64,000 nucleotides of DNA from Herbaspirillum sp. GW103 (GCF_000261365.1 NZ_AJVC01000003.1:1364001-1428000); one strand, 5' to 3'; positions 26,295 through 35,617 are shown, counted from the stretch's first letter. The notes: generated by a model not told the origin, from the letters alone. Numbers and translations are program-made.

Positions 26295-26403
26295 GTGCTC
26301 GCCTGATTATTATTCAATTCTGAAAAGTCTAATAGTAAATCCTGAATTTATTCTTAAATTTCTTCTCAATATACTGAGCTCCTCAACAACCAAGGAGCCC
26401 GAC
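26295..26403. promoter_or_regulatory. Divergent promoter region (lysR / SDR)
   Basis: AT-rich spacer. TATACT (26370-26375) is a good -10 for the SDR gene, with only a weak -35 (TTTATT, 26347-26352), as expected for an activated promoter. TTCA-ATTC-TGAA and GAATTTA-ttct-TAAATTT (one mismatch) are inverted repeats suited to LysR binding. AAGGAG precedes the SDR start. Confidence 0.5.
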
Positions 26404-27189
26404 ATGAACGCCCAAGCTGCTTCCACCCCCACTTCTCCCCGCATCGCCCTGATCACCGGCGGCAGCCGGGGCCTGGGCAAGAACACCGCCCTGCACCTGG
26501 CCCGCGAAGGCGTGGGCATCCTCCTGACCTATGTCGGCAACCGTACTGCTGCCGATGCCGCAGTGTCAGAAATCGAAGCCCTCGGTGTACCGGCGGTGGC
26601 CTTGCAGCTGGACTTGGCCGACAGCGCAAGTGTTACGGCCTTCGCACAACAAGTGTCCGATGCACTGTACCGGGTCTGGCAGGTCCGCCAGTTCAACTAT
26701 CTGATCAACAACGGCGGCATGGGCATCTATGGCCCGATCGCCGAGACCAGCGAAGCGGACTTCGACGCGCTCTACAAGGTCCATCTCAAGGGGCCGTTCT
26801 TCCTGACCCAGGCGCTGCTGCCACTGCTGGCCGATGGTGGGCGCATCATCAACATCTCCAGCGGGCTGGCACGCTTCGCCCTGCCGGGCTACGCTGCCTA
26901 TGCCGCCATGAAGGGTGGCGTGGAAGTGATGACGCGCTACATGGCCAAGGAATTCGGCGCGCGCGGCATTGCCGTCAATACCGTGGCACCGGGCGCCATC
27001 GAGACCGATTTCGGCGGAGGCCGCGTGCGCGACAATGCCGAGCTCAACGCCTTTGTCGCCAGCCAGACCGCACTGGGCCGGGTCGGCGTGCCCGATGACA
27101 TCGGCGCGGCGGTGGCCTCCCTGCTGCGTCCGGACAACGGATGGATCAATGCCCAGCGGGTGGAAGTCTCGGGCGGCATGTTCATCTGA
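26404..27189 (+). CDS. Short-chain dehydrogenase/reductase
   Basis: 261-residue classical SDR. The cofactor loop is TGGSRGLGKN (about 18-27), the NNGG motif is present as INNGGMG, and the active site is S of NISSGLA with Y-AAM-K (YAAYAAMKGG). It is an NAD(P)H-dependent reductase or dehydrogenase of unknown substrate. An arginine in place of acidic residues after the cofactor loop (VGNRTAAD) suggests NADPH. AAGGAG lies five bases before the ATG at 26404. It is followed by a strong terminator and is probably controlled by the divergent LysR protein. Confidence 0.9.
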   Translation: MNAQAASTPTSPRIALITGGSRGLGKNTALHLAREGVGILLTYVGNRTAADAAVSEIEALGVPAVALQLDLADSASVTAFAQQVSDALYRVWQVRQFNYLINNGGMGIYGPIAETSEADFDALYKVHLKGPFFLTQALLPLLADGGRIINISSGLARFALPGYAAYAAMKGGVEVMTRYMAKEFGARGIAVNTVAPGAIETDFGGGRVRDNAELNAFVASQTALGRVGVPDDIGAAVASLLRPDNGWINAQRVEVSGGMFI

Positions 27190-27231
27190 GCCCCCGCGCG
27201 CGCATGATCGGCGGTTCGCCGCAGGAAGAAG

Positions 27232-27268
27232 AAACCGGTGTTTCCACTTGGGAAATACCGGTTTTTTT
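27232..27268 (+). terminator. Rho-independent terminator of the SDR gene
   Basis: AAACCGGT (27232-27239) pairs with ACCGGTTT (27257-27264). The inner GTTTCC and GGAAAT extend the stem with one G-T pair. Seven T follow. Very strong. Confidence 0.92.
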
Positions 27269-27619
27269 GTGCGCATGACGGCCCCTGCGTGCACCCTGGC
27301 CACTGCTTTTTTCCACTCCCGTGCACACGCCGCGCGGCCCCGTGCAGCCGGCCCTTGCAGGCCGCGACGCATTCTGTTGCGCAATGGAATCTGCTCGGGT
27401 AACATCGCTCGGCGTTTGGTGCAGCCCCGTTCTTGCTGACGTGTCCCACATGTGAGCAGAGCAGGTGATGACACCACCGCCTCCACGGGCGGCAGACACA
27501 GAACAACAGATCAGGGCACCGTTTCAGATGCGGTGATTTCAGGGAAGGACGACACGACAGTGCACCGGAGGCGGCATCGCGTCCGGAGCGCAAGACGGCG
27601 TCCACGGTGTGGCGTATTC
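27269..27619. other. Intergenic stretch before the solute-binding protein gene
   Basis: About 350 bases between the SDR terminator and the chosen start of the solute-binding gene. An in-frame ATG at 27452 exists, but its translation is arginine-rich and unlike a signal peptide, so I treat it as leader. I see no clear promoter or other gene. Confidence 0.55.
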
Positions 27620-28486
27620 ATGGGGGCCAGTATTTTCAGTCGATTCTTTCGCAATCGCGCAGTGCGTGCCTGTGCGAACGCGGCCACCCTGTTTGCGGCC
27701 CTGCTGGCGGCTTCCCCTTCCGACGCTGCCGATGTCGCCGGTTCTTCCACGACGGCCGGTCCCGATTGTTCACGAACCTACACGCTGGCCCTGCACGATC
27801 ACGGCCTGCTCTATTCTGCGGCCACCGATACGGGGATCGACAAGGATTTTGCCGATGAGCTGATCCGCCGCAGCGGCTGCAAGGTCAACGTCAGTCTCAT
27901 GTCGCGTGCGCGCATCTGGCAGTTGATCGAGTCAGGCGCGCTGGACTTCAGCCTCTCCGGCATCACCAATGCCGAGCGCGACAGATTCGCCTCCTTCGCC
28001 TGGTACTTCAGCAACAAGTACTACCTGCTGGTGCGCAAGGATGCCGGCATCACCCAACTGGCCGATATCGCCCGCAGCGAGCGTTTCAAGCTTGGCGTCA
28101 TCCGTGGCTTCCGCTACAGCAGCAACGCCAACCGTGTGGTGGACGAACTGGCCGCCGCCAATCGCGTCACCCTGGCCGGCGGGCTGGAGCCGCTCTATGA
28201 GGCGCTGCTGCAGAATCGCATCCAGGGCATGATCATGGAGCCCTTCGATTATCCGGTGGTGGGAGAAAAGCGCATTCGCGAGGCCACCACCATCATCAGC
28301 TTCGAGGATCCCTCGGTGCTGCATGGATTGATCATGTCGCGCCAGGCCCTGCCCCCCGCCGAGCAGGAAAAATGGCGCGCCCTGGTCAATGGCATGCTGG
28401 CCGATGGTACGGTGCTGCGCATCTTCCGCAAGTACTTCAATGCGGAACTGGCGGCAGCCATGGTCCAATTCCAGAGCAAGCCGTGA
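27620..28486 (+). CDS. Periplasmic solute-binding protein, family 3 (orphan)
   Basis: 288-residue SBP_bac_3 protein. The ATG at 27620 gives a signal peptide (ARACANAATLFAALLAASPSDA) with cleavage near residue 40. The mature part shows the amino-acid-binding fold: LDFSLSGITNAERDRFASFAWYF, then GVIRGFRYSSNANR, and the late EPFDYPVVGEKR. Two cysteines (C near PDCSRTYT and SGCKVN) may form a disulfide. No ABC permease or ATPase is near. Instead, the next gene begins inside its stop codon and encodes a membrane c-di-GMP protein with a periplasmic sensor, so this protein may serve signalling rather than transport. Confidence 0.88.
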   Translation: MGASIFSRFFRNRAVRACANAATLFAALLAASPSDAADVAGSSTTAGPDCSRTYTLALHDHGLLYSAATDTGIDKDFADELIRRSGCKVNVSLMSRARIWQLIESGALDFSLSGITNAERDRFASFAWYFSNKYYLLVRKDAGITQLADIARSERFKLGVIRGFRYSSNANRVVDELAAANRVTLAGGLEPLYEALLQNRIQGMIMEPFDYPVVGEKRIREATTIISFEDPSVLHGLIMSRQALPPAEQEKWRALVNGMLADGTVLRIFRKYFNAELAAAMVQFQSKP

Positions 28487-31400
28487 ACTGGATACGCCAG
28501 ATCCTGCTGCCCCTGATCATCCTGGCCACAGGATTGGGCGTCACCTGGACCGCCTGGGACCACGAACGCGACGCCGCCGCCAAGGAGGTCCATACCCAGT
28601 TCGCCTCGGTGCTGCGCGAGACCGTCAGCCGCATCGAGCAGCGCATGGCTTCCTACGAACAGATGCTGCATGGGGTGCAGGGTCTGATCTCGGCCACCGG
28701 CAACATCGACCGCAACCAGTTCCGCGACTATGTCGAGGCGCTCAACCTGGACGCCAATTTTTCCGGCATCCAGGCCATCTCCATCGAGGAGTGGGTGCCG
28801 GCCCGGCAACTCGATGCCCATCTGGCCCGCATGGCGCGCCAGGGCTTGGCGGACTACAAGATCCGCCCGGCGGGAGCTCGCCCGGCCTATGCCCCGACCA
28901 TCCTGCGCGAGCCCTACGTGGGCCGCAACCGTCTCCCCTTCGGCAACGACCAGTGGTCCGATCCGGTGCGACGCGCGGCCATGGAAAAGGCGCGCGACTC
29001 CGGCATGGCGACCGTCTCCGGCAAGATCGAACTGGCCGGTGAAGGGCCGGCCACACCGGCCTTCATGATGTACCTGCCGCTGTACGAGCGCGGCCAGCCG
29101 CAGTCCACCATCGCCGAGCGGCGCGCCAGCCTGATCGGCTGGGTGCATGCGGTCTTCCGCATGAGCGATGTCATCGCCAGTCTGTACGGCGAGAGCAGCC
29201 GCACCATCGCCTTCATGCTCTTCGACGGCGTCACGCGGGACCCGCAGGACCTGCTCTACCGCTCGCCGCTGGCCAGCGCCCCGCTGCACCGCCCACGCCT
29301 GCAGGCCGATGAATATCTGGTGGTGGCCAATCACAACTGGACCCTCTCCATCAGCACCACCGACGCCTTCACCACCCAGTTCGGGCGCAATGCCGAGCAG
29401 CTCATCGCTGCCACCGGCATCGGCTTGAGCATCACGCTGGCCCTGCTGGCCTGGCTGATGATGTCCAGCCGCAAGCGCGCCGTGCGTCTGGCCGAGAAGA
29501 TGACGGCGGAACTGCGCGCCAGCGAGGAACAGTTCCGCGCCATCGCCGACTGCACCGTCAACTGGGAAGTCTGGTGGGGCCGCGATGGCCGCCCGCGCTG
29601 GATCAATCATGCCGTGCGCGACTACACCGGCTATACGGTGGAACAATGCCTGAGCATGCCGGACTTCATCGGCAGCATCGTCCATCCCGACGACGAGCAC
29701 CGCATACGCGCCGAGCTGGCGCGCTGCATGGATGGCCAGAAGCGCGAGGACGTGGAATTCCGCTGCGTACGCAAGGATGGCACGGTGTTCTGGCTGTCGC
29801 TGTCGTCGGCGCCGATTGCCGATGCCCAGGGCAGCTTCACGGGATTCCGCACCAGTGCGCGCGACATCACCGAGCGCAAGCAGATCGAAGCCGAACTGCG
29901 CATCTCGGCAGTAGCCTTCGATTCGCGCGAGGGCATGCTCATCACCGACGCCAACAGCAAGATCCTGCGCGTGAACAAGGCCTTCACCGAGATCACCGGC
30001 TACACCGCCGAGGAAATTGTCGGCAAGCATCCCAAGCTGCTGCGCTCGGACCGCCATGGTCCGGCCTTCTTCCAGGAGATGCGCGAGAGCATCCGCCGCT
30101 TCGGCAAGTGGCAGGGTGAGATCTGGGACCGTCGCAAGAACGGCGAGGTCTATCCCGAGTGGCTGACCATCTCGGCGGTCAAGAACAAGGACAACCAGGT
30201 GACCCACTACGTCAGCACCCATCACGACATCAGCGACCGCAAGCTGGCCGAGGAACGCATCCGCGAGCTGGCCTTCTTCGACGCCCTGACCCGCCTGCCC
30301 AACCGCACCCTGCTCCTGGACCGCCTCAAGCAGGCCATCGCACTGTCGCTGCGCACCCGCACCTGCGGCGCGCTGCTGTTCATCGACCTGGATCACTTCA
30401 AGACCCTCAACGATACCGTCGGCCATGAGAAGGGCGACACCCTGTTGAAACAGGTGGCCCAGCGCCTGCTGGCCAACGTGCGTGAAAACGATACGGTGGC
30501 GCGGGTGGGCGGTGATGAATTCGTGGTGGTGCTCGAAGCCTTGAACGATACCCAGCAGGAAGCCGCCACCCAGACCCGCGCCATCGGCGAGAAGATCCTC
30601 GCCGCGCTGGGCGCCACCTACCAGCTGGACGACGTCGAATATCGCACCACTGCCAGCATCGGCGCCACCGTTTTCCTGGGGCGGGCGACCTCGGTGGATG
30701 AACTGATGAAGCAGGCCGACCTGGCCATGTACAAGGCCAAGGAAACCGGCCGCAATGCGCTGCGCTTCTTCGACCCGGCCATGCAGACCGCCGTGCTGGA
30801 ACGCGCCACCCTGGAAGCCGGCCTGCGCAAGGCCATTGAAGGGGAGCAGCTGTTGCTGCACTACCAGCCGCAGGTGGTCGAGGGTGGTCGCGTGACCGGT
30901 GCGGAAGTACTGGTACGCTGGCAGCATCCGCAGCGCGGCATGGTGCCCCCGGGCGACTTCATCCCGCTGGCCGAAGAAACCGGACTGATCCTCTCGCTGG
31001 GCAACTGGGTGCTGGAAACCGCCTGCAAGCAGCTGGCCGTCTGGGCCAAGCGGCCGCGCATGGCCGAGCTCAGCATCGCCGTCAACGTCAGCGCGCCGCA
31101 ATTGCGCGAGGCCGATTTCGTGCAGACCGTGCTGGACATCATCGAGCGCACCGGCGCCAATCCGCGCCGCCTCAAGCTGGAGCTCACCGAAAGCCTGCTG
31201 GTGGACAACGTGGAAGACATCATCCAGAAGATGTTTGCCTTGAAGGCTTACGGCGTAGAGTTTTCGCTGGACGATTTCGGCACCGGTTATTCGTCCCTGT
31301 CCTACCTCAAGCGGCTGCCGCTGAATCAGCTTAAAATCGACCAGTCTTTCGTGCGCGATGTCCTGATCGATCCCAACGACGCCTCGATAGCCAAGACCAT

Positions 31401-31587
31401 CGTCAACCTGGCCCAGAGCCTGGGGCTGGGGGTGATCGCCGAGGGTGTGGAAACCGATGCCCAGCGCTCCTTCCTGGCCGATGCCGGCTGCCATGCCTAC
31501 CAGGGCTATTACTTCTGCCGGCCCGTGACGGTCGATGCCTTCGAGAAATTCGCCCAGGACCGCGATCCCCTCATATCCGTTGCCTAG
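28483..31587 (+). CDS. CHASE-PAS-PAS-GGDEF-EAL cyclic di-GMP protein
   Basis: 1034-residue inner-membrane protein. In order: membrane segment (about 4-22), periplasmic CHASE domain (about 60-270), second membrane segment (about 305-325), two PAS domains (about 345-475 and 480-605), GGDEF with intact RVGGDEFVVVL (near 675) and EAL (about 780-1030). In the EAL domain the signature reads EVL (GAEVLVRW), but the other catalytic parts are present: NVSAPQL, ELTES, DDFGTGYSS, KIDQSFV and AEGVET. It could make or degrade c-di-GMP. The start is GTG 28483, overlapping the previous TGA by four bases (GTGA), the sign of tight coupling to the solute-binding protein. Confidence 0.9.
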   Translation: MNWIRQILLPLIILATGLGVTWTAWDHERDAAAKEVHTQFASVLRETVSRIEQRMASYEQMLHGVQGLISATGNIDRNQFRDYVEALNLDANFSGIQAISIEEWVPARQLDAHLARMARQGLADYKIRPAGARPAYAPTILREPYVGRNRLPFGNDQWSDPVRRAAMEKARDSGMATVSGKIELAGEGPATPAFMMYLPLYERGQPQSTIAERRASLIGWVHAVFRMSDVIASLYGESSRTIAFMLFDGVTRDPQDLLYRSPLASAPLHRPRLQADEYLVVANHNWTLSISTTDAFTTQFGRNAEQLIAATGIGLSITLALLAWLMMSSRKRAVRLAEKMTAELRASEEQFRAIADCTVNWEVWWGRDGRPRWINHAVRDYTGYTVEQCLSMPDFIGSIVHPDDEHRIRAELARCMDGQKREDVEFRCVRKDGTVFWLSLSSAPIADAQGSFTGFRTSARDITERKQIEAELRISAVAFDSREGMLITDANSKILRVNKAFTEITGYTAEEIVGKHPKLLRSDRHGPAFFQEMRESIRRFGKWQGEIWDRRKNGEVYPEWLTISAVKNKDNQVTHYVSTHHDISDRKLAEERIRELAFFDALTRLPNRTLLLDRLKQAIALSLRTRTCGALLFIDLDHFKTLNDTVGHEKGDTLLKQVAQRLLANVRENDTVARVGGDEFVVVLEALNDTQQEAATQTRAIGEKILAALGATYQLDDVEYRTTASIGATVFLGRATSVDELMKQADLAMYKAKETGRNALRFFDPAMQTAVLERATLEAGLRKAIEGEQLLLHYQPQVVEGGRVTGAEVLVRWQHPQRGMVPPGDFIPLAEETGLILSLGNWVLETACKQLAVWAKRPRMAELSIAVNVSAPQLREADFVQTVLDIIERTGANPRRLKLELTESLLVDNVEDIIQKMFALKAYGVEFSLDDFGTGYSSLSYLKRLPLNQLKIDQSFVRDVLIDPNDASIAKTIVNLAQSLGLGVIAEGVETDAQRSFLADAGCHAYQGYYFCRPVTVDAFEKFAQDRDPLISVA

Positions 31588-31599
31588 GAGTCCGATCTC

Positions 31600-32307
31600 A
31601 TGAGTCACGCTTTGTCCGCCTTCGCCATCAATCAAAAATGGCCGGCCCAGCACCCCGAGCGCATCCAGCTGTATTCGCTGCCCACGCCCAATGGCGTGAA
31701 GGTCTCGATCATGCTGGAAGAAACCGGCCTGCCCTACGAAGCCCACCTGGTGAGCTTCGAGACCAATGACCAGATGTCACCGGAGTTCCTGTCGCTGAAC
31801 CCGAACAACAAGATCCCCGCCATCATCGATCCCAATGGCCCAAATGGTGCAGCGCTGCCGCTGTTCGAATCGGGGGCCATCCTGCTCTACCTGGCCGAGA
31901 AGACCGGCCAGTTTCTGCCCGCCGATGCCGCGGCGCGCTACCAGGTGATCCAGTGGGTGATGTTCCAGATGGGCGGCGTGGGGCCGATGTTCGGCCAGTT
32001 GGGCTTCTTCCACCGCTTCGCCGGCAAGGAGTACGAAGACAAGCGTCCGCGCGACCGTTACGTCAACGAAACCAAACGTCTGCTGGGCGTGATGGACCGG
32101 CGTCTGGCACAAAGCCAGTGGCTGGGTGGCGATGCCTATTCGATCGCCGACATCGCCACCTTCCCGTGGATCCGCAACCTGATCGGCTTCTATGAGGCCG
32201 CCGAGCTGGTCGGCTTCCAGGACTTCCCCCATGTGGCACGGGCACTGGAAGCCTTCGTGGCACGGCCGGCGGTGGTGCGCGGGCTCAACATTCCGGCGCG
32301 GGGCTGA
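31600..32307 (+). CDS. Glutathione S-transferase (YghU/YfcG-like)
   Basis: 235-residue GST. The thioredoxin-like N-terminal domain holds LYSLPTPNGVKVSIMLEE and LNPNNKIPAI with the cis-proline, and FESGAILLYLAEKTG binds glutathione. The helical domain follows with SIADIATFPWIRN. This pattern fits the Nu-class (YghU/YfcG) enzymes, which use glutathione or act as disulfide reductases. AGGAG lies in the 12-base gap after the GGDEF-EAL gene, so read-through from the signalling operon is possible though the functions seem unrelated. Confidence 0.92.
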   Translation: MSHALSAFAINQKWPAQHPERIQLYSLPTPNGVKVSIMLEETGLPYEAHLVSFETNDQMSPEFLSLNPNNKIPAIIDPNGPNGAALPLFESGAILLYLAEKTGQFLPADAAARYQVIQWVMFQMGGVGPMFGQLGFFHRFAGKEYEDKRPRDRYVNETKRLLGVMDRRLAQSQWLGGDAYSIADIATFPWIRNLIGFYEAAELVGFQDFPHVARALEAFVARPAVVRGLNIPARG

Positions 32308-32418
32308 TCGATCCGCGCTGGGCGCCTGCTGCGGGTGGCGCAGGGTGTAAATCACTTTGCGGCAGCACGCGCTGCGCGTTAACATGGCGCCCATCCCTGC
32401 AAACGCATCCCGCCCGTC

Positions 32419-33528
32419 ATGAGCTACCGTAGTCTCCTGCCCCCGAATGTTCGTGTCCGGCCCTTGCGCCGCCGCCTGCTGGCGGCGCTGTGCGGCCTTG
32501 CCGTACTGGCGTCCACACCGGTACACGCGGTTGACCTGTCCCTGAAGACGATCCGCGTGGGCAATCTCTCGCGCGCGTATTTTTCCGAACGTGCCGCGCC
32601 CGGTGAGCCGCAACCTCTGATCATCGCGCTGCATGCCAGTGGCTCCAGCGGCTCGCTCATGGCGCGCGCCACCGGGCTGACCGAGATCGCCGAAGCCGCC
32701 GGCTACATGATCGTGTATCCCAACGGCACCGGGCTGGCCATTGATGCGCGCACCTGGAATTCGGGCGGCTGCTGCGGCTATGCGCAGATGCACAAGGTGG
32801 ATGACGTAGCCTTCCTGCGCGCCCTGATCGACAAGCTGGTCAAGGATGGCCTGGCCGATCCGCGGCGCATCTATCTGGTGGGCGTCTCCAACGGCGGCAT
32901 GATGGCCTATCGCATGGCCGCCGAATCGCCCGAACTGTTCCGGGCGGTGGCGGTGGTCAGCGCGGTGCTGGACGTGCCGCCCGAGACGGTCAAGGCTCCC
33001 ATGCCGCTGCTGCATATCCACGGCAGCGACGACCCTTTCATCCCCTTCCTGGGGGGTATCGGCAAGCAGGAAGTCTCGCAGCTGCCGCGCATCTCGGTGG
33101 CGCGCAGCATCGAAGCCTTCATCAAGGCCGATGGTGCCAATCCACGACCGACCGTGACCGACATCCCCGACACCGCCAACGACGGCACCACCATTCGCCA
33201 GTACACCTACGCCAGCAAGACCGACCCGCAGGCCGTGGTGCTCTACGAGGTCAAGGGCGGCGGCCATGCCTGGCCGGGCGGCGTGGTGCCCATCGTCAAT
33301 GGCGGCAAGTCCTCGCAGAACCTGGACACCTCGCGCACCGTCATCAACTTCTTCAATGCCCACGGCGGTGGCCGCCAGAACGAGCAGGTCGACGACAAGC
33401 TGCCGCCCGGCGCCACACCGCTGCCCGCGCCGCCTGCCACACCGGCCTCCCCCTTGCCGACGAAGCCGCCCGTGCCCGCCGCACCTGCACCCACGCGCCC
33501 CGGCATGAAGGGACTGGCCCCTGGCTGA
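32419..33528 (+). CDS. Secreted PHB-depolymerase/feruloyl-esterase-like hydrolase (LpqC family)
   Basis: 369-residue alpha/beta hydrolase with an N-terminal signal sequence (RRRLLAALCGLAVLASTPVHA). The nucleophile is S of GVSNGGMM (about residue 158), with D of HIHGSDDPF and H of GGGHAWPGG completing the triad. The family covers extracellular polyhydroxybutyrate depolymerases and feruloyl or acetylxylan esterases. The C-terminal 45 residues are Pro/Ala-rich (PLPAPPATPASPLPTKPP), like a flexible linker with nothing attached. The true substrate is not decided by sequence; secretion to the periplasm or outside is likely. Confidence 0.9.
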   Translation: MSYRSLLPPNVRVRPLRRRLLAALCGLAVLASTPVHAVDLSLKTIRVGNLSRAYFSERAAPGEPQPLIIALHASGSSGSLMARATGLTEIAEAAGYMIVYPNGTGLAIDARTWNSGGCCGYAQMHKVDDVAFLRALIDKLVKDGLADPRRIYLVGVSNGGMMAYRMAAESPELFRAVAVVSAVLDVPPETVKAPMPLLHIHGSDDPFIPFLGGIGKQEVSQLPRISVARSIEAFIKADGANPRPTVTDIPDTANDGTTIRQYTYASKTDPQAVVLYEVKGGGHAWPGGVVPIVNGGKSSQNLDTSRTVINFFNAHGGGRQNEQVDDKLPPGATPLPAPPATPASPLPTKPPVPAAPAPTRPGMKGLAPG

Positions 33529-33591
33529 CGCTGCCATCGCAACACGATTCGCACTATCATAGCGACCAGCGTTCAACCTCCCGCCACGACA

Positions 33592-33747
33592 ATGAAAAGA
33601 CTTCTGACCAGCATCCTGATCGCCATCGTCCTGTACTTCCTGCTGCCCTGGATCGGCAAGCTGATTCCGCATTACCGCCTGGCCGTCATCTGCATCACCG
33701 CCGGCATCGTCTCCTTTGCGGTCTCCGCGCTGATGGACAAGACCTGA
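33592..33747 (+). CDS. Small membrane protein (51 residues)
   Basis: A short frame, MKRLLTSILIAIVLYFLLPW..., with two hydrophobic helices (about 5-20 and 29-46) split by a basic turn (GKLIPHYR) and ending SALMDKT. Third codon positions are mostly G or C as in neighbours, and a strong terminator follows 26 bases after the stop, which supports it as a real gene. No clear ribosome site is seen. It has no match to a named family that I can recall. It may be an inner-membrane accessory peptide. Confidence 0.62.
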   Translation: MKRLLTSILIAIVLYFLLPWIGKLIPHYRLAVICITAGIVSFAVSALMDKT

Positions 33748-33773
33748 TTCCGTCAGCTTTCGCGCGGCCCGCC

Positions 33774-33817
33774 AACGAAAACGGCCGCAACGTGAAGACG
33801 TTGCGGCCGTTTCGTTT
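33774..33817. terminator. Bidirectional Rho-independent terminator
   Basis: ACGGCCGCAACGT (33781-33793) pairs perfectly with ACGTTGCGGCCGT (33798-33810) around a four-base loop. It is flanked by GAAA and TTTCGTTTC, so it works in both directions and separates the 51-residue gene from the convergent WxxGxW gene. Confidence 0.92.
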
Positions 33818-33851
33818 CATCACTTCAGTTCATGCAGGCTGCATCAGCATT

Positions 33852-34268
33852 TCAGCACTCCCCCTTGCGCTCATGACCCGGCGGGCAGTCGTGTCCGCGT
33901 CCCGGACCACGGTGGTCGTCATCATCACGATGGTGACGCGGCCCGTGACCCGGTGGCGGACCGCCGCGCCAGCCGCCGCGATCGAGCTCCCATCCGCGCG
34001 GCCCCTGACGCCATACGGGCGCGGCATACACATAGCCGGGGCGCTCGCGCACCCAGTGGCCTTCGCGCCAGATGTGGCGATGACCATCCCAATCCCAGAA
34101 GCCGGGTGCCCACACATAACCATGGCGCGGCGGCGGGAGCGGTTCGGCGCGCGGCGGCGGCGGTGCACCGATGTTGATGTTGACCGACACCTGCGCCTGG
34201 GCAAGCGGCAGCACAGCCGCGGACGCACCAAGCGCCATCAGGCTGGCGAATATTATTTTTTTCATCAT
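33852..34268 (-). CDS. Secreted YXWGXW/WxxGxW-repeat protein, histidine- and proline-rich
   Basis: 138 residues with a signal peptide (MMKKIIFASLMALGASAAVLPLAQA). The mature part is short repeats with aromatic pairs: YVWAPGFWDWDGHRHIWREGHWVRERPGY, then a Gly/Pro/His/Asp-rich tail (GHGPRHHRDDDDHRGPGRGHDCPPGH). Proteins with this YXWGXW-type repeat are common in Burkholderiales envelopes; their function is unknown. The tail could bind divalent metals. The start may be either of two adjacent ATGs; no ribosome site is obvious. A terminator lies just past its stop. Confidence 0.85.
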   Translation of the reverse strand: MMKKIIFASLMALGASAAVLPLAQAQVSVNINIGAPPPPRAEPLPPPRHGYVWAPGFWDWDGHRHIWREGHWVRERPGYVYAAPVWRQGPRGWELDRGGWRGGPPPGHGPRHHRDDDDHRGPGRGHDCPPGHERKGEC

Positions 34269-34351
34269 ATAAAATAATCAGAGGGTGAATATTTTTGTAG
34301 GACAGCGGCCCCACCGGCACGGTTCCGGTCTTTACACCGGCAGGCCCCGGG

Positions 34352-35617
34352 TCAGCCGCCCTTGGCGTTCTTGAACATGGTCTTGATCCCGCGAATGGCC
34401 TGGCGGATGCGCGATTCATTCTCGATCAGGGCGAAGCGCACATACTCGTCACCGTACTCACCGAAACCGATGCCGGGCGAGACGCAGACCTTGGCCTGTT
34501 CCAGCAGGATGCGTGAAAACTCCAGCGAACCGAACTGGCGATACGGTTCGGGGATGCGCGCCCAGATGTACATCGAGGCCTTGGGAATATCGACCATCCA
34601 GCCGGCCTCGTGCAGGCCCTTGACCAGGACATTGCGGCGCTTTTCGTAATTGGCGCGGATCTCCTCCACGCAGGACTGGTCGCCTTCCAGCGCCGCGATG
34701 GCCGCCACCTGCACCGGGGTGAAGCTGCCATAGTCGTGATAGCTCTTGATGCGCGCCAGCGCCGCCACCAGCCGGGCATTGCCGACCATGAAACCAATCC
34801 GCCAGCCGGCCATGTTGTAGCTCTTGGAGAGCGTGAAGAATTCCACTGCAACCTCCCGCGCACCCGGCACCTGCATGATGGACGGCGCTTTCCAGCCATC
34901 GAAGGTGATGTCGGCATAGGCCAGGTCATGCACCACCAGGATCTGGTGTTCGCGCGCCAGCCTGACCACGCGCTCGAAGAATTCCAGTTCCACGCATTGC
35001 GCGGTCGGATTGGAGGGAAAGCCCAGGATCATCATCTTGGGCTTGGGATAGCTCTCGCGCACCGCACGTTCCAGCTCGTCGAAGAAATCCACGCCCGGGC
35101 TCATGCGCACCGAGCGGATGTTGGCGCCGGCAATGACCGCGCCATAGATGTGGATGGGGTAGCTGGGATTGGGCACCAGCACGGTATCGCCCTTGTCGAG
35201 CGTGGCCAGCATCAGGTGCGCCAGGCCTTCCTTGGAACCGATGGTGACGATGGCTTCGCTGTCGGGATCGAAATCGACCTCATAGCGACTGCGATACCAG
35301 TGTGCAATGGCGCGGCGCAGGCGCGGGATGCCCTTGGAGGAAGAATAGCCGTGCGTATCGGGCCGCTGCGCCACTTCCACCAGCTTCTCCACGATGTGCG
35401 GCGGCGTGGCGCCATCGGGGTTGCCCATGGACATGTCGATGATGTCCTCGCCACGACGGCGGGCAGCCATCTTCAGTTCGGCGGTGATGTTGAAGACGTA
35501 GGGCGGCAGCCGGTCAATGCGCGGGAAGCTGACCGGGAAGGCGTCCGGGGAAGTGGCAGGGGAAGAGGAAACAGCAGGCGTGCGCGAGGGATCGCGCGAA
35601 TCGGCGGATTGCGTCAT
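34352..35617 (-). CDS. alaC: Class I aminotransferase, AlaC-like
   Basis: 421-residue PLP enzyme. The lysine that carries PLP is K265 ([16 protein letters not shown]). Other marks are [24 protein letters not shown] and GFPSNPTAQ. It fits the AlaC (glutamate-pyruvate aminotransferase) group, which makes alanine. The first 30 residues are Ser/Pro-rich and poorly conserved, so a later start is possible, though none is better supported. It stands alone on the minus strand; the 137 bases upstream hold a small inverted repeat GGAACCAATGTTCC (35661-35674). Confidence 0.9.
   Translation of the reverse strand: MTQSADSRDPSRTPAVSSSPATSPDAFPVSFPRIDRLPPYVFNITAELKMAARRRGEDIIDMSMGNPDGATPPHIVEKLVEVAQRPDTHGYSSSKGIPRLRRAIAHWYRSRYEVDFDPDSEAIVTIGSKEGLAHLMLATLDKGDTVLVPNPSYPIHIYGAVIAGANIRSVRMSPGVDFFDELERAVRESYPKPKMMILGFPSNPTAQCVELEFFERVVRLAREHQILVVHDLAYADITFDGWKAPSIMQVPGAREVAVEFFTLSKSYNMAGWRIGFMVGNARLVAALARIKSYHDYGSFTPVQVAAIAALEGDQSCVEEIRANYEKRRNVLVKGLHEAGWMVDIPKASMYIWARIPEPYRQFGSLEFSRILLEQAKVCVSPGIGFGEYGDEYVRFALIENESRIRQAIRGIKTMFKNAKGG

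Noticed and set aside
28249..31746. A 1165-codon open frame on the minus strand opposite the GGDEF-EAL gene
   Set aside because: The plus strand has full domain motifs; the minus frame has none and shows antisense-type composition.
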